64,000 nt of DNA from Bog-473 sp963751335 (lineage in GTDB: Bacteria; Actinomycetota; Acidimicrobiia; Acidimicrobiales; RAAP-2): assembly GCA_963751335.1 (NCBI GenBank), contig CAVVUB010000006.1:87101-151100 (forward strand), written 5' to 3'. Both the position numbers and the translations under genes were made by a program. Shown piece after piece: positions 34,247 to 42,608 of the stretch (within the stretch, counting starts at the first letter, position 1; every line of letters begins with the position of its first letter). The notes under the pieces are model-generated. The model had not been told where the DNA came from. It ran no database searches and worked only from the letters and a program-made list of their open reading frames with translations.

Positions 34247-35440
34247 GTGAACGACGGCTTGGCTGCCCCGGCGACGACGACAGGTCCCGACGCGGCCCCA
34301 GTCGGAGCCTCTGGGGAGGCGGCCGAGCTCGTCCTGCCGGACTTCGGCGGGGCGTGCCTCCAGGGCGTGGTGCCGGGACTCCTCGACCACCTGCGTGACC
34401 CGACCGGCACGCCCTTGCCCAGGTGGGCGCCCGACTGCGTCGCCGGCGCCCGACAAATTGTGCTTCTGGTGATCGACGGGCTGGGGGCCGAGCAGCTCGG
34501 GGCACGCAGTCATCTGGCTCCGGTGCTCAGCGGCGGTGCCGGGCAGTCCATCACCTCGGTTGCCCCGAGCACGACCGCGTGTGCGCTGACGACGCTGGTC
34601 ACGGGACGGGCGCCGGCTGAGCACGGTGTCGTGGGCTACCGGGTGGCCCTCGACGGCGAGGTCTTCAATGTGCTTCAGTGGTCGATCCACGGGCGCGATG
34701 CCCGCATGCGCGTGCCGGCCCGGCAATTCCAGCCCTGCCCGTCCTTCCCGGGGGCCACCGAGCCAGTGCCCGTCGTCACCCGCTCCGACTACGGGCCGAC
34801 GGGGTTCACGGCGGCGCATCTCGGCCAGGTCGAGCTGCACCGCTGGCACACCCAGGCCGGCCTGGTCACGTCGGTGCGCCGCCTCACCTCGGCCGGAGCG
34901 CCCTTCGTCTACGCCTACTACGAGGGCATCGACAAGATCGCCCACGCCGAGGGCCTCGGCGACTTCTACGACGACGAGCTGCGGGCGGCCGACCGCCTCG
35001 TCGCCGACGTGCTCGCCGTGCTCCCGCCCGATTGCGCCCTGGTGGTCACCGCCGATCACGGCCAGGTGGAGGTGGGCGGCTCCGTCGAGGTGCTCGGGCC
35101 CGAGATCATGGACGACGTGGCCCTGATCAGCGGCGAGGGCCGCTTCCGATGGCTCCACGTCCGCGAGGGGGCAAACGACGACGTCGCCGCCGCAGCCCAG
35201 GACCTCTACGGCGACATCGCCTGGGTGCGCACGAAGGAACAGATCGTCGAGGAGGGATGGTTGGGCGGTCTGCCTACAGCGGCCGTCTCTTCCCGCCTGG
35301 GCGACGTGGCCCTGGTCCCGTTCGTGGCCACGGCATTCCTGGACCCGGCCGACACGGGCGAGCTCCGCCTGAAGGCCCGGCACGGGTCGTTGACCGCCGC
35401 CGAGATGCTGGTTCCGCTGCTCGGGTGGTCCAGCGCATGA
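34247..35440 (+). CDS. Alkaline phosphatase superfamily / nucleotide pyrophosphatase-like protein
   Basis: 397 aa of the type I phosphodiesterase/nucleotide pyrophosphatase group. LLVIDGLGAEQLG gives the first metal-binding Asp, SVAPSTTACALTTLVTGRAPAEHG holds the nucleophile Thr, and YYEGIDKIAHAEG and VVTADHGQVEV supply the remaining metal ligands. No signal peptide is evident, so it is probably cytoplasmic. The substrate is unknown. GTG start with a -10 box 8 nt upstream. Its TGA overlaps the ATG of the following short frame. Confidence 0.85.
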   Translation: MNDGLAAPATTTGPDAAPVGASGEAAELVLPDFGGACLQGVVPGLLDHLRDPTGTPLPRWAPDCVAGARQIVLLVIDGLGAEQLGARSHLAPVLSGGAGQSITSVAPSTTACALTTLVTGRAPAEHGVVGYRVALDGEVFNVLQWSIHGRDARMRVPARQFQPCPSFPGATEPVPVVTRSDYGPTGFTAAHLGQVELHRWHTQAGLVTSVRRLTSAGAPFVYAYYEGIDKIAHAEGLGDFYDDELRAADRLVADVLAVLPPDCALVVTADHGQVEVGGSVEVLGPEIMDDVALISGEGRFRWLHVREGANDDVAAAAQDLYGDIAWVRTKEQIVEEGWLGGLPTAAVSSRLGDVALVPFVATAFLDPADTGELRLKARHGSLTAAEMLVPLLGWSSA

Positions 35441-35619
35441 GCGAACGAGCCCGTGGTGCCGTCGTGCAGAATGGCCGCGCGCCGACGCGTGACGAGCAGG
35501 GACACGCAACGAGCAGGGACACGCGACGAGCAGGGAAATGCAACGAGCAGGGAAATGCAACGAGAGTGACCGATGAGGATGGAATGAGCAAGGTGCGAAG
35601 GGCGGCGGGCAGACGCTGA
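35437..35619 (+). CDS. Possible small protein (60 aa) bridging two genes
   Basis: An open frame that begins at an ATG overlapping the TGA of the phosphodiesterase gene and ends at a TGA overlapping the ATG of bpa (TGATG). It is rich in Arg, Glu and Asn, has no TM helix, and matches no family I recognise. Its middle is encoded by four 17-bp tandem repeats, and since 17 is not a multiple of 3 the frame rotates between repeats. Double coupling argues for translation, at least to carry ribosomes to bpa; the peptide itself may have no function. Confidence 0.4.
   Translation: MSERARGAVVQNGRAPTRDEQGHATSRDTRRAGKCNEQGNATRVTDEDGMSKVRRAAGRR
35492..35564 (+). repeat. 17-bp tandem repeat, about 4.3 copies
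   Basis: Four consecutive units starting ACGAGCAGGGA: two ending CACGCA/CACGCG and two ending AATGCA, then a partial ACGAG. The last two full units are identical. It lies in the linker between the phosphodiesterase gene and bpa and may vary in copy number between strains. Confidence 0.9.
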
Positions 35620-36155
35620 TGGCCGAGACGAGCGACGACTTCACCCTGCCCGCAGAGGGCGCAGACAACTTAGATGGCACAGCGGACACAGCCACTGCAC
35701 CCGTGGCCCCGGACGAGATCCTGGCTGCGGCCGAGGGAACCGACGAGGAGCAGGGTCAGACCGAATCGGTCAGCGAACCGGCCAAGGTGCTGCGCATCGG
35801 CTCCATGGTCAAGACGCTGCTCGACGAGGTCCGGGCGGCACCTCTCGACGAGAAGAGCCGGGTCCGCCTGCGTGAGATCTACGAGCAGTCGGTCCACGAT
35901 CTGTCCGAGGGCCTCTCCCCGGACCTGGTGGCCGAGCTCCAGAGGATGACGCCGCCCTTCGACGTCGAAGCCCCGAGCGAGGCCGAGCTCCGCATCGCGC
36001 AGGCCCAGCTGGTGGGCTGGCTCGAGGGGCTCTTCCACGGGATCCAGGCCACGCTCATGTCCCAACAAATGGCGGCGCGGGCCCAGCTCGAGGAGTTGCA
36101 CCAGCGCGGGCTGCCCCCGGCGGGGGAGACGGGCCGGACCGGCGCCTACCTGTGA
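35619..36155 (+). CDS. bpa: Bacterial proteasome activator Bpa/PafE (DUF2587)
   Basis: 178 aa. After an acidic disordered N-terminus of about 50 residues, the four-helix core closely follows the mycobacterial protein: PAKVLRIGSMVKTLLDEVR, APLDEKSRVRLREIYE, then ELRIAQAQLVGWLEGLFHG and QQMAARAQLEEL. The C-terminus GAYL matches the GQYL-type motif that docks into the 20S proteasome and opens its gate without ATP. Its presence implies a 20S proteasome elsewhere in this genome. ATG overlaps the upstream TGA. Confidence 0.93.
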   Translation: MAETSDDFTLPAEGADNLDGTADTATAPVAPDEILAAAEGTDEEQGQTESVSEPAKVLRIGSMVKTLLDEVRAAPLDEKSRVRLREIYEQSVHDLSEGLSPDLVAELQRMTPPFDVEAPSEAELRIAQAQLVGWLEGLFHGIQATLMSQQMAARAQLEELHQRGLPPAGETGRTGAYL

Positions 36156-36275
36156 CGGGTCCCCCTCGGCACCCTGTAGCCCGGGCGCCCGACCCACTCA
36201 GGCCCTCGCATCGCTGAGGGCTCGCAACAAGGGGGATTCGAGCCGACGTCCGAGCCACGGCGGAGGAGGCACATC

Positions 36276-36974
36276 GTGAGTGACGGGATGGATCGAGGAT
36301 CAGGGGGCGACCCCGGGGGCACGGCAGGGCCGGGGCCAAGCTCCTTCCCGGACAACCCCACCACGCCACCGCCCCCTCCACCTCCGGTCTCGTCTGCGCC
36401 GCCCCCGCAGTACCCCGCAGGTCCCGGGCAATACCCGGGTGCGTACCCGCCTCCACCGTCACCACAATGGGAATCAGGCCAGGCCGGGCCCGTCTACGCC
36501 ACATGGGGCATCCGCGCCGGGGGCTATCTCATCGACTTCGTGATCTTCGCCGCCGTCACGGTGGTCCTGGCCCTCCTGATGCGCCACAGTCAGACGCTCC
36601 AGGTCCACTTCATGATGAAGCGGGGGGCGAACCGCCAGCGCACCTTCTCGGCCCTACCCTTCATCATCAGCGCCCTGCTCTACCTGGTCTACGGCACCAT
36701 CTTCTGCGGTAGCCGCCGCGGCCAGACGGTCGGCATGATGGCCGTCGGGGTGCGAGCCGTCCGCGACGGCACGTTCGAGCGCCTGGGCTACACGAGGGCA
36801 GGCGTCCGGGCCCTGGCCGAGAGCCTGTTGCGGTCGTTGGAGCTGCTCAACCCCTTCCTCCTCGTGGTCTGGTTGATCGACGTGCTCTACCCGCTGTGGG
36901 ACGGGAAACGGCAAACCCTCCACGACAAGGTGGGTGGATCGGTCGTCCTCCGCGGCCAGCCACCGACGGGATAG
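36276..36974 (+). CDS. RDD family membrane protein
   Basis: 232 aa. A Pro/Gly/Tyr-rich cytoplasmic N-terminus of about 75 residues (PPPPPPPVSS, QYPGAYPPPP) precedes the RDD domain: WGIRAGGYLIDFVIF with the Arg/Asp signature, a second helix region (LPFIISALLYLVY), GQTVGMMAVGVRAV, and a C-terminal DKVGGSVVL. RDD proteins are of unclear function; some act in ion transport. GTG start with GGAGGAGG-type site upstream. Confidence 0.85.
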   Translation: MSDGMDRGSGGDPGGTAGPGPSSFPDNPTTPPPPPPPVSSAPPPQYPAGPGQYPGAYPPPPSPQWESGQAGPVYATWGIRAGGYLIDFVIFAAVTVVLALLMRHSQTLQVHFMMKRGANRQRTFSALPFIISALLYLVYGTIFCGSRRGQTVGMMAVGVRAVRDGTFERLGYTRAGVRALAESLLRSLELLNPFLLVVWLIDVLYPLWDGKRQTLHDKVGGSVVLRGQPPTG

Positions 36975-37034
36975 ATTGCAAAGCCCCGGGGGAACCACAC
37001 CGGTGTAAGTTCGAATGTGGCGAAAGGAGGGCCG

Positions 37035-40000
37035 GTGTCGGAGCGGTCGTTTACGCACCTGCACACCCACACCGAGTTCTCCATGCTCGATGGGGCGGCT
37101 CGGGTCAAGGATCTCGTGGCGGCCGCGGTCGCCGACGGGCAACCCGCGCTCGGCATCACCGACCACGGGAACATGTATGGGGTGTTGGACTTCTACAAGG
37201 CTTGCCGGTCCGCCGACATCGTGCCCATCATCGGCACCGAGGCCTACATGGCCGGTGAGTCGCGCCATGAGCGTCCCGTGCGCCGGGGCCGGGTGGACGA
37301 CACGGGAGGTGACGTCGAGGGCGGTCAGAAGCTCTATTACCACCTGACCCTCCTGTCCGAGACGGTCGAGGGCTATCGGAACCTCATGAAGCTGTCGTCC
37401 GCCGCCTACCTCGAGGGCTACTACTACAAGCCGCGGCTGGACTGGGAGTTGCTCGAGCGCCATCACGGCGGGCTCATCGCCACCACCGGCTGCCTGGGTG
37501 GGGTCGTGTTGCAGGCGCTCCTGGCCGGTGACTACCAGGGGGCCGAGCAGCGGGCCGCCCGGCTCCAGGACATCTTTGGCCAGGGCAACCTCTTCGTCGA
37601 GCTCCAGGACCACGGCATGGCCGACCAGCACCGCACCAATCCGCAGCTGGTCGAAATCGCTCGGCGCATCGGTGCGCCCCTGCTGGCCACCAACGACAGC
37701 CACTACACCCACCGCGAGGACGCAGTGGCGCACGATGCCTTGCTCTGCGTGCAGACGGGTGCCTTGCTCTCCGACACCAACCGCTTCAAGTTCGAGGGAA
37801 CCGAGCACTACCTGAAGTCGGCGGCTGAGATGCGCCACCTGTTCCGGGAGGTTCCCGAGGCGTGTGACAACACGTTGCTGATTGCCGAGCGGGCGAATGT
37901 ACAGATCGAACTGGGCAAGCCGAGCCTGCCCGAGTTCCCCGTGCCCGATCGCTTCAGCGGGGCCACCTACGAGGAGCGAGCCCAGGCCTACCTCAAGCAC
38001 CTGGCCTTCGAAGGGGCAAAGGAGCGCTACGGCGACCCGATGCCTCCCGCGGTGGTCGAGCGACTCGAGTTCGAGTTGAACGTCATCGGCGACATGGGCT
38101 TCCCGGCCTACTTCCTCGTCGTGTGGGACCTCATCCGCTTCGCCCGGGAGTCGGGCATCCGGGTCGGCCCGGGCCGCGGTTCTGCTGCCGGGTGCTGCGT
38201 GGCCTACTGCCTGCGCATCGTCGACCTCGACCCAATTCGATACGACCTCCTCTTCGAGCGCTTTCTCAATCCGGGCCGCAAGCAGATGCCCGACATCGAC
38301 ATGGACTTCGACGAGCGCTACCGCGCCGACGTGATGCGCTACGCGGCCGAGAAGTACGGAAGCGACCGGGTCGCCCAGGTCATCACCTTCTCGACCATCA
38401 AGGCGCGAGCGGCCGTGCGTGACGCCTCGCGGGTGCTGGGCAAGCCCTACATCGTGGGCGACAAGATCGCCAAGGCCATGCCCCCGCTCATCATGGGCCG
38501 GGACACGCCGCTCCGGGCTTGCCTGGAGAAGATCGAGGGCTACGAGGACGGCTACGCCACCGCGGGTGACCTTCGAGCGATGCGCGACACCGACCCCGAG
38601 GCCAAAGAGGTCATCGACGTGGCCCTCGGCCTCGAAGGTCTCCGTCGCCAGGACGGTATCCACGCCGCCGCGGTGGTGATCTCCCGCGACCCCCTGACCG
38701 ACTACCTCCCGATCCAGCGCAAGCCCGATTCGGGCGGACTACCCGAGGACGCGCCCATCGTCACCCAGTACGAGATGCACGGCGTCGAGGAACTGGGCCT
38801 GTTGAAGATGGACTTCCTCGGCCTGCGCAACCTCTCGATCATCGAGCGGACGCTCGATCTGATCGAGGCGGAGACGGGCGAACGGCTCGACGTCGACAAC
38901 CTCGACCTGGCGGACGAGCCCACCCTCGAGATGCTCCGCCGAGCAGAGTCGGTGGGCGTGTTCCAGCTCGAGGGCGCTGCAATGCGCCAGACCCTGCGCG
39001 CTCTGGCGCCGACGAGCTTCGACGATGTTGCCGCTCTAGTCGCCCTGTACCGACCCGGCCCCATGGCGGCCAACATGCACCGCGACTACCCAGAGCTCAA
39101 GAACGGGCGCAAGGAACTGACCTACTTGCACCCCGACATCGAGCCCATCCTCAAGGACACCTACGGGTTGATGCTGTACCAGGAGTCCGTGATGCGAGTG
39201 GCCCAGCGCTTCGCCGGCTACTCCCTCGAGGAAGCGGACAACCTCCGCAAGGCCTGCGGCAAGAAGATCCGGGCCCTGATTGCCGCCGAGCGCGAGAAGT
39301 TCGTGGCGGGATGCATTTCCGAAGGCTACGGCGAGGAGCTCGGCACCCAGCTCTTCGACATCATCGAGCCATTTGCCGATTACGCGTTCAACAAGTCGCA
39401 CTCGTACGGCTACGGACTCGTCGCCTACCAGACCGCCTGGCTGAAGGCGCACTACCCGGTCGAGTACATGTCGGCGCTGCTGACTTCGGTCAAGGACAAC
39501 AAGGACAAGACGGCGGTCTATCTCGCCGAGTGCCGCAGTATGGGGATCGAAGTGCTCGTGCCCGACGTGAACCGCTCCGTGGCCGAATTCGCACCGGACC
39601 GGTCCACGCCCGACGCCGATGTGGACGCAGACGCCGACGCTGATGACCACGCCGGTGCTCCGGCCGCCCGGACCCCCGACGGGCCAGAGGTCACCCGGGA
39701 GGACGCTGGCCTCGTACCCGGCGAGGAGCGTGGCCTCCGAGAGGCCGGCTCCGCCACGGAGGATCGAGGCGCCAGGGTGTCCACCTCGCCATCGGCGCCC
39801 GCGGCACGCCGGGCCATCGTGTTCGGCCTGGCTGCCGTGCGCAACGTCGGCGAGAGCCTGGTCGAGCGGATCGTGGCCGAGCGCGAGGCAGGTGGGCCGT
39901 TCGACGACATCTTCGACTTCTGTTCCCGGGTTGACCCGGTCGTGCTCAACAAGCGGACAATGGAGTCGCTCGTCAAGGGGGGCGCTTTCGATTCGCTCGG

Positions 40001-40796
40001 CCATACCCGCCAGGGCTTGTGCGTGGTCCTCGAGGCCGTCGTCGATCGGACGCTCGAACGCCGCAAGGAACGGGACTTCGGCATCACCACGCTCTTTGCC
40101 GCTCTCGAGGAGGAGGAGTCAGATCCGGGCTGGGGCGGGGCGAAGGTCGCCATTCCCGAGATCGAATTCGACAAGGCTCAGCGGCTCGCTTTCGAGAAGG
40201 AGATGCTCGGCCTCTACGTCAGCGACCACCCGCTCATGGGTTTTGAGGTGGCCCTGTCGCGCCATACCGATTCGTCTCTGGCGGACATGCGGGAGGAGGA
40301 CCCCGTTGCCGGCGATCGGGCGCCGGTGCGCTCTGTCGGGGGCGTGGTCACCGATCTGAGGCGGTCCTACACGAAGAAGGGCGATCTCATGGCCCGGTTC
40401 GTGCTCGAAGACCTTCAGGCCGCCATGGAGGTCTTCGTTTTCCCGAGGACCATGGCCGAATACGGGGCGCTCATCGAGAACGACGCCGTCGTCGTGATCA
40501 AGGGCCGGTTGGACACGAGGGAAGATGAGCCGAAGATCGTCTGCATGGAGGTGTCGCGGCCCATGCTTCACCGAGGCCAGTTCGACCTCCACATCAAGCT
40601 CCCTCTCGGCGTGCTCACCGACCGCAGGGTCGAGGGCCTCAAGGACGTCCTGTCCGGCCACCCGGGCCCGTCTCCGGTCATGTTGCACGTGGGGGAGAAG
40701 GTGCTCCGCTTGCCGCCCGAATTCAACGTCGACTGCAAGAACGGACTCGTGGGAGAGCTGAAGCGGCTGCTGGGGCAGAGCGCCGTCCTGTCGTGA
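37035..40796 (+). CDS. dnaE: DNA polymerase III alpha subunit DnaE
   Basis: Replicative polymerase, 1253 aa. The PHP domain opens with HLHTHTEFSMLDG (His8/10/12). The polymerase core has GPGRGSAAGCC and PDIDMDFDE with catalytic Asp420 and Asp422. FNKSHSYGYGLVAYQTAWLKA, the helix-hairpin-helix (GLAAVRNVGESLVERIV), and an OB-fold (VRSVGGVVTDLRR) follow. A stretch of about 75 residues at 854-927, rich in Asp/Ala/Glu (DADVDADADAD), interrupts the link between the fingers and the HhH domain. GTG 37035 is favoured by AGGAGG 4 nt upstream; GTG 37017 is possible. TAAGTT at 37006 may be the -10. Confidence 0.95.
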   Translation: MSERSFTHLHTHTEFSMLDGAARVKDLVAAAVADGQPALGITDHGNMYGVLDFYKACRSADIVPIIGTEAYMAGESRHERPVRRGRVDDTGGDVEGGQKLYYHLTLLSETVEGYRNLMKLSSAAYLEGYYYKPRLDWELLERHHGGLIATTGCLGGVVLQALLAGDYQGAEQRAARLQDIFGQGNLFVELQDHGMADQHRTNPQLVEIARRIGAPLLATNDSHYTHREDAVAHDALLCVQTGALLSDTNRFKFEGTEHYLKSAAEMRHLFREVPEACDNTLLIAERANVQIELGKPSLPEFPVPDRFSGATYEERAQAYLKHLAFEGAKERYGDPMPPAVVERLEFELNVIGDMGFPAYFLVVWDLIRFARESGIRVGPGRGSAAGCCVAYCLRIVDLDPIRYDLLFERFLNPGRKQMPDIDMDFDERYRADVMRYAAEKYGSDRVAQVITFSTIKARAAVRDASRVLGKPYIVGDKIAKAMPPLIMGRDTPLRACLEKIEGYEDGYATAGDLRAMRDTDPEAKEVIDVALGLEGLRRQDGIHAAAVVISRDPLTDYLPIQRKPDSGGLPEDAPIVTQYEMHGVEELGLLKMDFLGLRNLSIIERTLDLIEAETGERLDVDNLDLADEPTLEMLRRAESVGVFQLEGAAMRQTLRALAPTSFDDVAALVALYRPGPMAANMHRDYPELKNGRKELTYLHPDIEPILKDTYGLMLYQESVMRVAQRFAGYSLEEADNLRKACGKKIRALIAAEREKFVAGCISEGYGEELGTQLFDIIEPFADYAFNKSHSYGYGLVAYQTAWLKAHYPVEYMSALLTSVKDNKDKTAVYLAECRSMGIEVLVPDVNRSVAEFAPDRSTPDADVDADADADDHAGAPAARTPDGPEVTREDAGLVPGEERGLREAGSATEDRGARVSTSPSAPAARRAIVFGLAAVRNVGESLVERIVAEREAGGPFDDIFDFCSRVDPVVLNKRTMESLVKGGAFDSLGHTRQGLCVVLEAVVDRTLERRKERDFGITTLFAALEEEESDPGWGGAKVAIPEIEFDKAQRLAFEKEMLGLYVSDHPLMGFEVALSRHTDSSLADMREEDPVAGDRAPVRSVGGVVTDLRRSYTKKGDLMARFVLEDLQAAMEVFVFPRTMAEYGALIENDAVVVIKGRLDTREDEPKIVCMEVSRPMLHRGQFDLHIKLPLGVLTDRRVEGLKDVLSGHPGPSPVMLHVGEKVLRLPPEFNVDCKNGLVGELKRLLGQSAVLS

Positions 40797-40912
40797 AACC
40801 TGGGGCGCCGGATGCCTGAAATCGCCCTTGAGCTGGTATTCTAAATGTGATTTCGTCCTCGTCGCCGACCCCGATGGCCTGATGCGGTTGGGAACGGCTC
40901 GAGCGAAGCCAG

Positions 40913-40918
40913 TAGACT
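40913..40918 (+). promoter_or_regulatory. -10 box before the 223-aa hypothetical gene
   Basis: TAGACT followed by 7 nt and ATG at 40926, with no ribosome binding site between. A leaderless transcript is the simplest reading. Confidence 0.5.
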
Positions 40919-40925
40919 GGACGCC

Positions 40926-41597
40926 ATGCCGATCGTAGTGAGCACCAAGGATTGCACCGCGCTCAGCGACGCTGAGCTGGTCGAAATGGCGGATCTCTGT
41001 GCGGACCGCCCGCCCGGCTACGACATCGGCTTCCTCTCCAAAGAGCGGGAATCCTGGGTCCTCATCACGCAGGCCCGCGAGGGCAACAAACTCCGCGGCT
41101 ATTCGTTCTGCACCCTCGAGCGCATCGGCGGGACCCCGTCGCTCCTCGTGGGACTGGCCCTGGTCGATCGAACCTCGCGGGCCGAAGCGGCACTCAAGGG
41201 GATCATGGCGGACCAGTACCGCCGTGCCCTGCTGGCCTTTCCCGACGAGGATGTCCTGCTCGGTACCCGCCTGCTCTCACCGGAGGGCTTCCGGGCCTTC
41301 GCCGGTCTTCAGGACGTCGTGCCGTTCCCCGACCACAAGTCCTCGGGCGAAGAGCGTGCCTGGGCCCGTCGCCTGTCCAAGCGATTCGGGTGCGAGAGCC
41401 GCCTGGACGACCGGACGTTCATCCTCAAAGGTGACGGCGGGGTGGCCGGTGGGCTCGACTTCATCGCGCCCAAGGTCAAGATCCCTGAAGGCGTCGACCA
41501 GCACTTCACGAGTTTCGACTCCGACAAGGGCGATCGCCTGGTGGCCTTTGGCTGGGCCATGGCCGAGGACCTGGCCGGGGGGAAGCTCGGTCGCTGA
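40926..41597 (+). CDS. Conserved hypothetical protein (223 aa)
   Basis: Soluble protein with no signal peptide or TM helix. The alternation of short strands and helices (SWVLITQAREG, LRGYSFCTLERIG, LLVGLALVDRTSR, then an Arg/Ala helix) is compatible with a GNAT-like acetyltransferase fold, but the CoA-binding motif is not clear, so I do not assign it. It stands alone between dnaE and a convergent unknown gene, and appears leaderless. Confidence 0.7.
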   Translation: MPIVVSTKDCTALSDAELVEMADLCADRPPGYDIGFLSKERESWVLITQAREGNKLRGYSFCTLERIGGTPSLLVGLALVDRTSRAEAALKGIMADQYRRALLAFPDEDVLLGTRLLSPEGFRAFAGLQDVVPFPDHKSSGEERAWARRLSKRFGCESRLDDRTFILKGDGGVAGGLDFIAPKVKIPEGVDQHFTSFDSDKGDRLVAFGWAMAEDLAGGKLGR

Positions 41598-41669
41598 CGC
41601 AGCCGGCTCGAGGGCGCACCTCGGACTCGCCCGCTCTCAATGTCGGCGTGAATCCTGGTCCACCGGGCT

Positions 41670-42608
41670 TCAGCCCCGAGGCAAGACCGCCGCGCAGACC
41701 TTGTAGCAGTGCCCGTCACGCGGCGGGCTGACCGTGACGAGCAGGTACTGCGGATCGAAACCGAGCGCCGTGGCCAGGCTCTTCCCGCTCAATCGCTCCC
41801 GGCGCGCCGCATCGAGCGCACGCGCTGCGTTGCGGTCCTCCACCGGGAGCCACACGTCCTCGCGGTCCCAGCCGAACCGCACCCAGGTTGTCCCGTCCGC
41901 TTGGCGGCGGATCAGCTGAGGGCTCCGGGTGGGCTCGATGAGGGCAACCGAAGGGCGGAAGCCGCGGAATTCCCAGTAGGGGGCCGAAGGACCGGGGAAG
42001 CCGAGCAGCGGGCCGTCGGGGGACGCCACCAGTCTTTGCAGCAGCTTGCGCAGTTGTCGGCCCCGCAGTGTGCCGACGTGGCGGGGAAGGTCTTCGACGG
42101 TCGTCGCCTCGGGCTGGGCCAGGTCGTCGCGTTCGGGGTCGGCCGCCAGCGTCACCTCGACGACGTCGAACGTGGCGATGTCCGGATCGTGGTCGTCGGG
42201 CCATGGCACGCGCACGCGCATGACGGTCCGCGTGGCCAGGTCGACCACGGTCGTGTCCTCCCGGGTGGAAGAGAGGACCAGGAGGTGCAGGGTGGAGCCA
42301 CCCGAAGTAGGGATCCACTCCTTGCGCCGGGCCGAACGGCGGAGCAGGCGGCCCGGATCGGTCGGGGTCGAGGGCTGGCGTCTGGCTGCTCGCGTGCCGC
42401 CCCTGCTCTCGGTGCGCTCACCGTCCCCGCCACTCGTGTCGACCGACCCCCCACCGGCCGCGTCGGGCTCCATGCCGAGGTCCAAGCCATGATCCAGGCC
42501 CGGATCCAGGGCCGGATCCAGGGACGGGTCCCTGCTCGTGTCCGTGTCGGTGTCGATCCCGGAGTCCCGGCTGCCCGGCCCCGGATCGGTGGGATCGTCG
42601 AAACTCAT
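41670..42608 (-). CDS. Hypothetical protein with Asp-rich repeat N-terminus (312 aa)
   Basis: Unknown function. The first 95 residues are disordered and acidic, with a LDPALDPGLD-type repeat encoded by 12-bp DNA repeats. The C-terminal 215 residues are globular and basic/aromatic (RRKEWIPTSGGSTLHLLVL, APYWEFRGFRPSVALIE, TTWVRFGWDREDVWLPVEDR). No membrane segment. Its ATG overlaps the TGA of the YyaL-like gene (ATGA), so the two are co-translated; this suggests, without proving, a linked role. Confidence 0.68.
   Translation of the reverse strand: MSFDDPTDPGPGSRDSGIDTDTDTSRDPSLDPALDPGLDHGLDLGMEPDAAGGGSVDTSGGDGERTESRGGTRAARRQPSTPTDPGRLLRRSARRKEWIPTSGGSTLHLLVLSSTREDTTVVDLATRTVMRVRVPWPDDHDPDIATFDVVEVTLAADPERDDLAQPEATTVEDLPRHVGTLRGRQLRKLLQRLVASPDGPLLGFPGPSAPYWEFRGFRPSVALIEPTRSPQLIRRQADGTTWVRFGWDREDVWLPVEDRNAARALDAARRERLSGKSLATALGFDPQYLLVTVSPPRDGHCYKVCAAVLPRG
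42491..42526. repeat. 12-bp tandem repeat in the hypothetical gene
   Basis: Three in-frame units GATCCAGGCCCG, GATCCAGGGCCG, GATCCAGGGACG. On the minus strand they encode repeated Leu-Asp-Pro tetrapeptides in the disordered N-terminus. Confidence 0.8.

Noticed and set aside
36654..38663. Long open frame (669 codons) on the minus strand opposite the RDD gene and dnaE
   Set aside because: It is antisense to clearly homologous coding sequence; long antisense frames are expected at this GC content, and the translation shows no family motifs.
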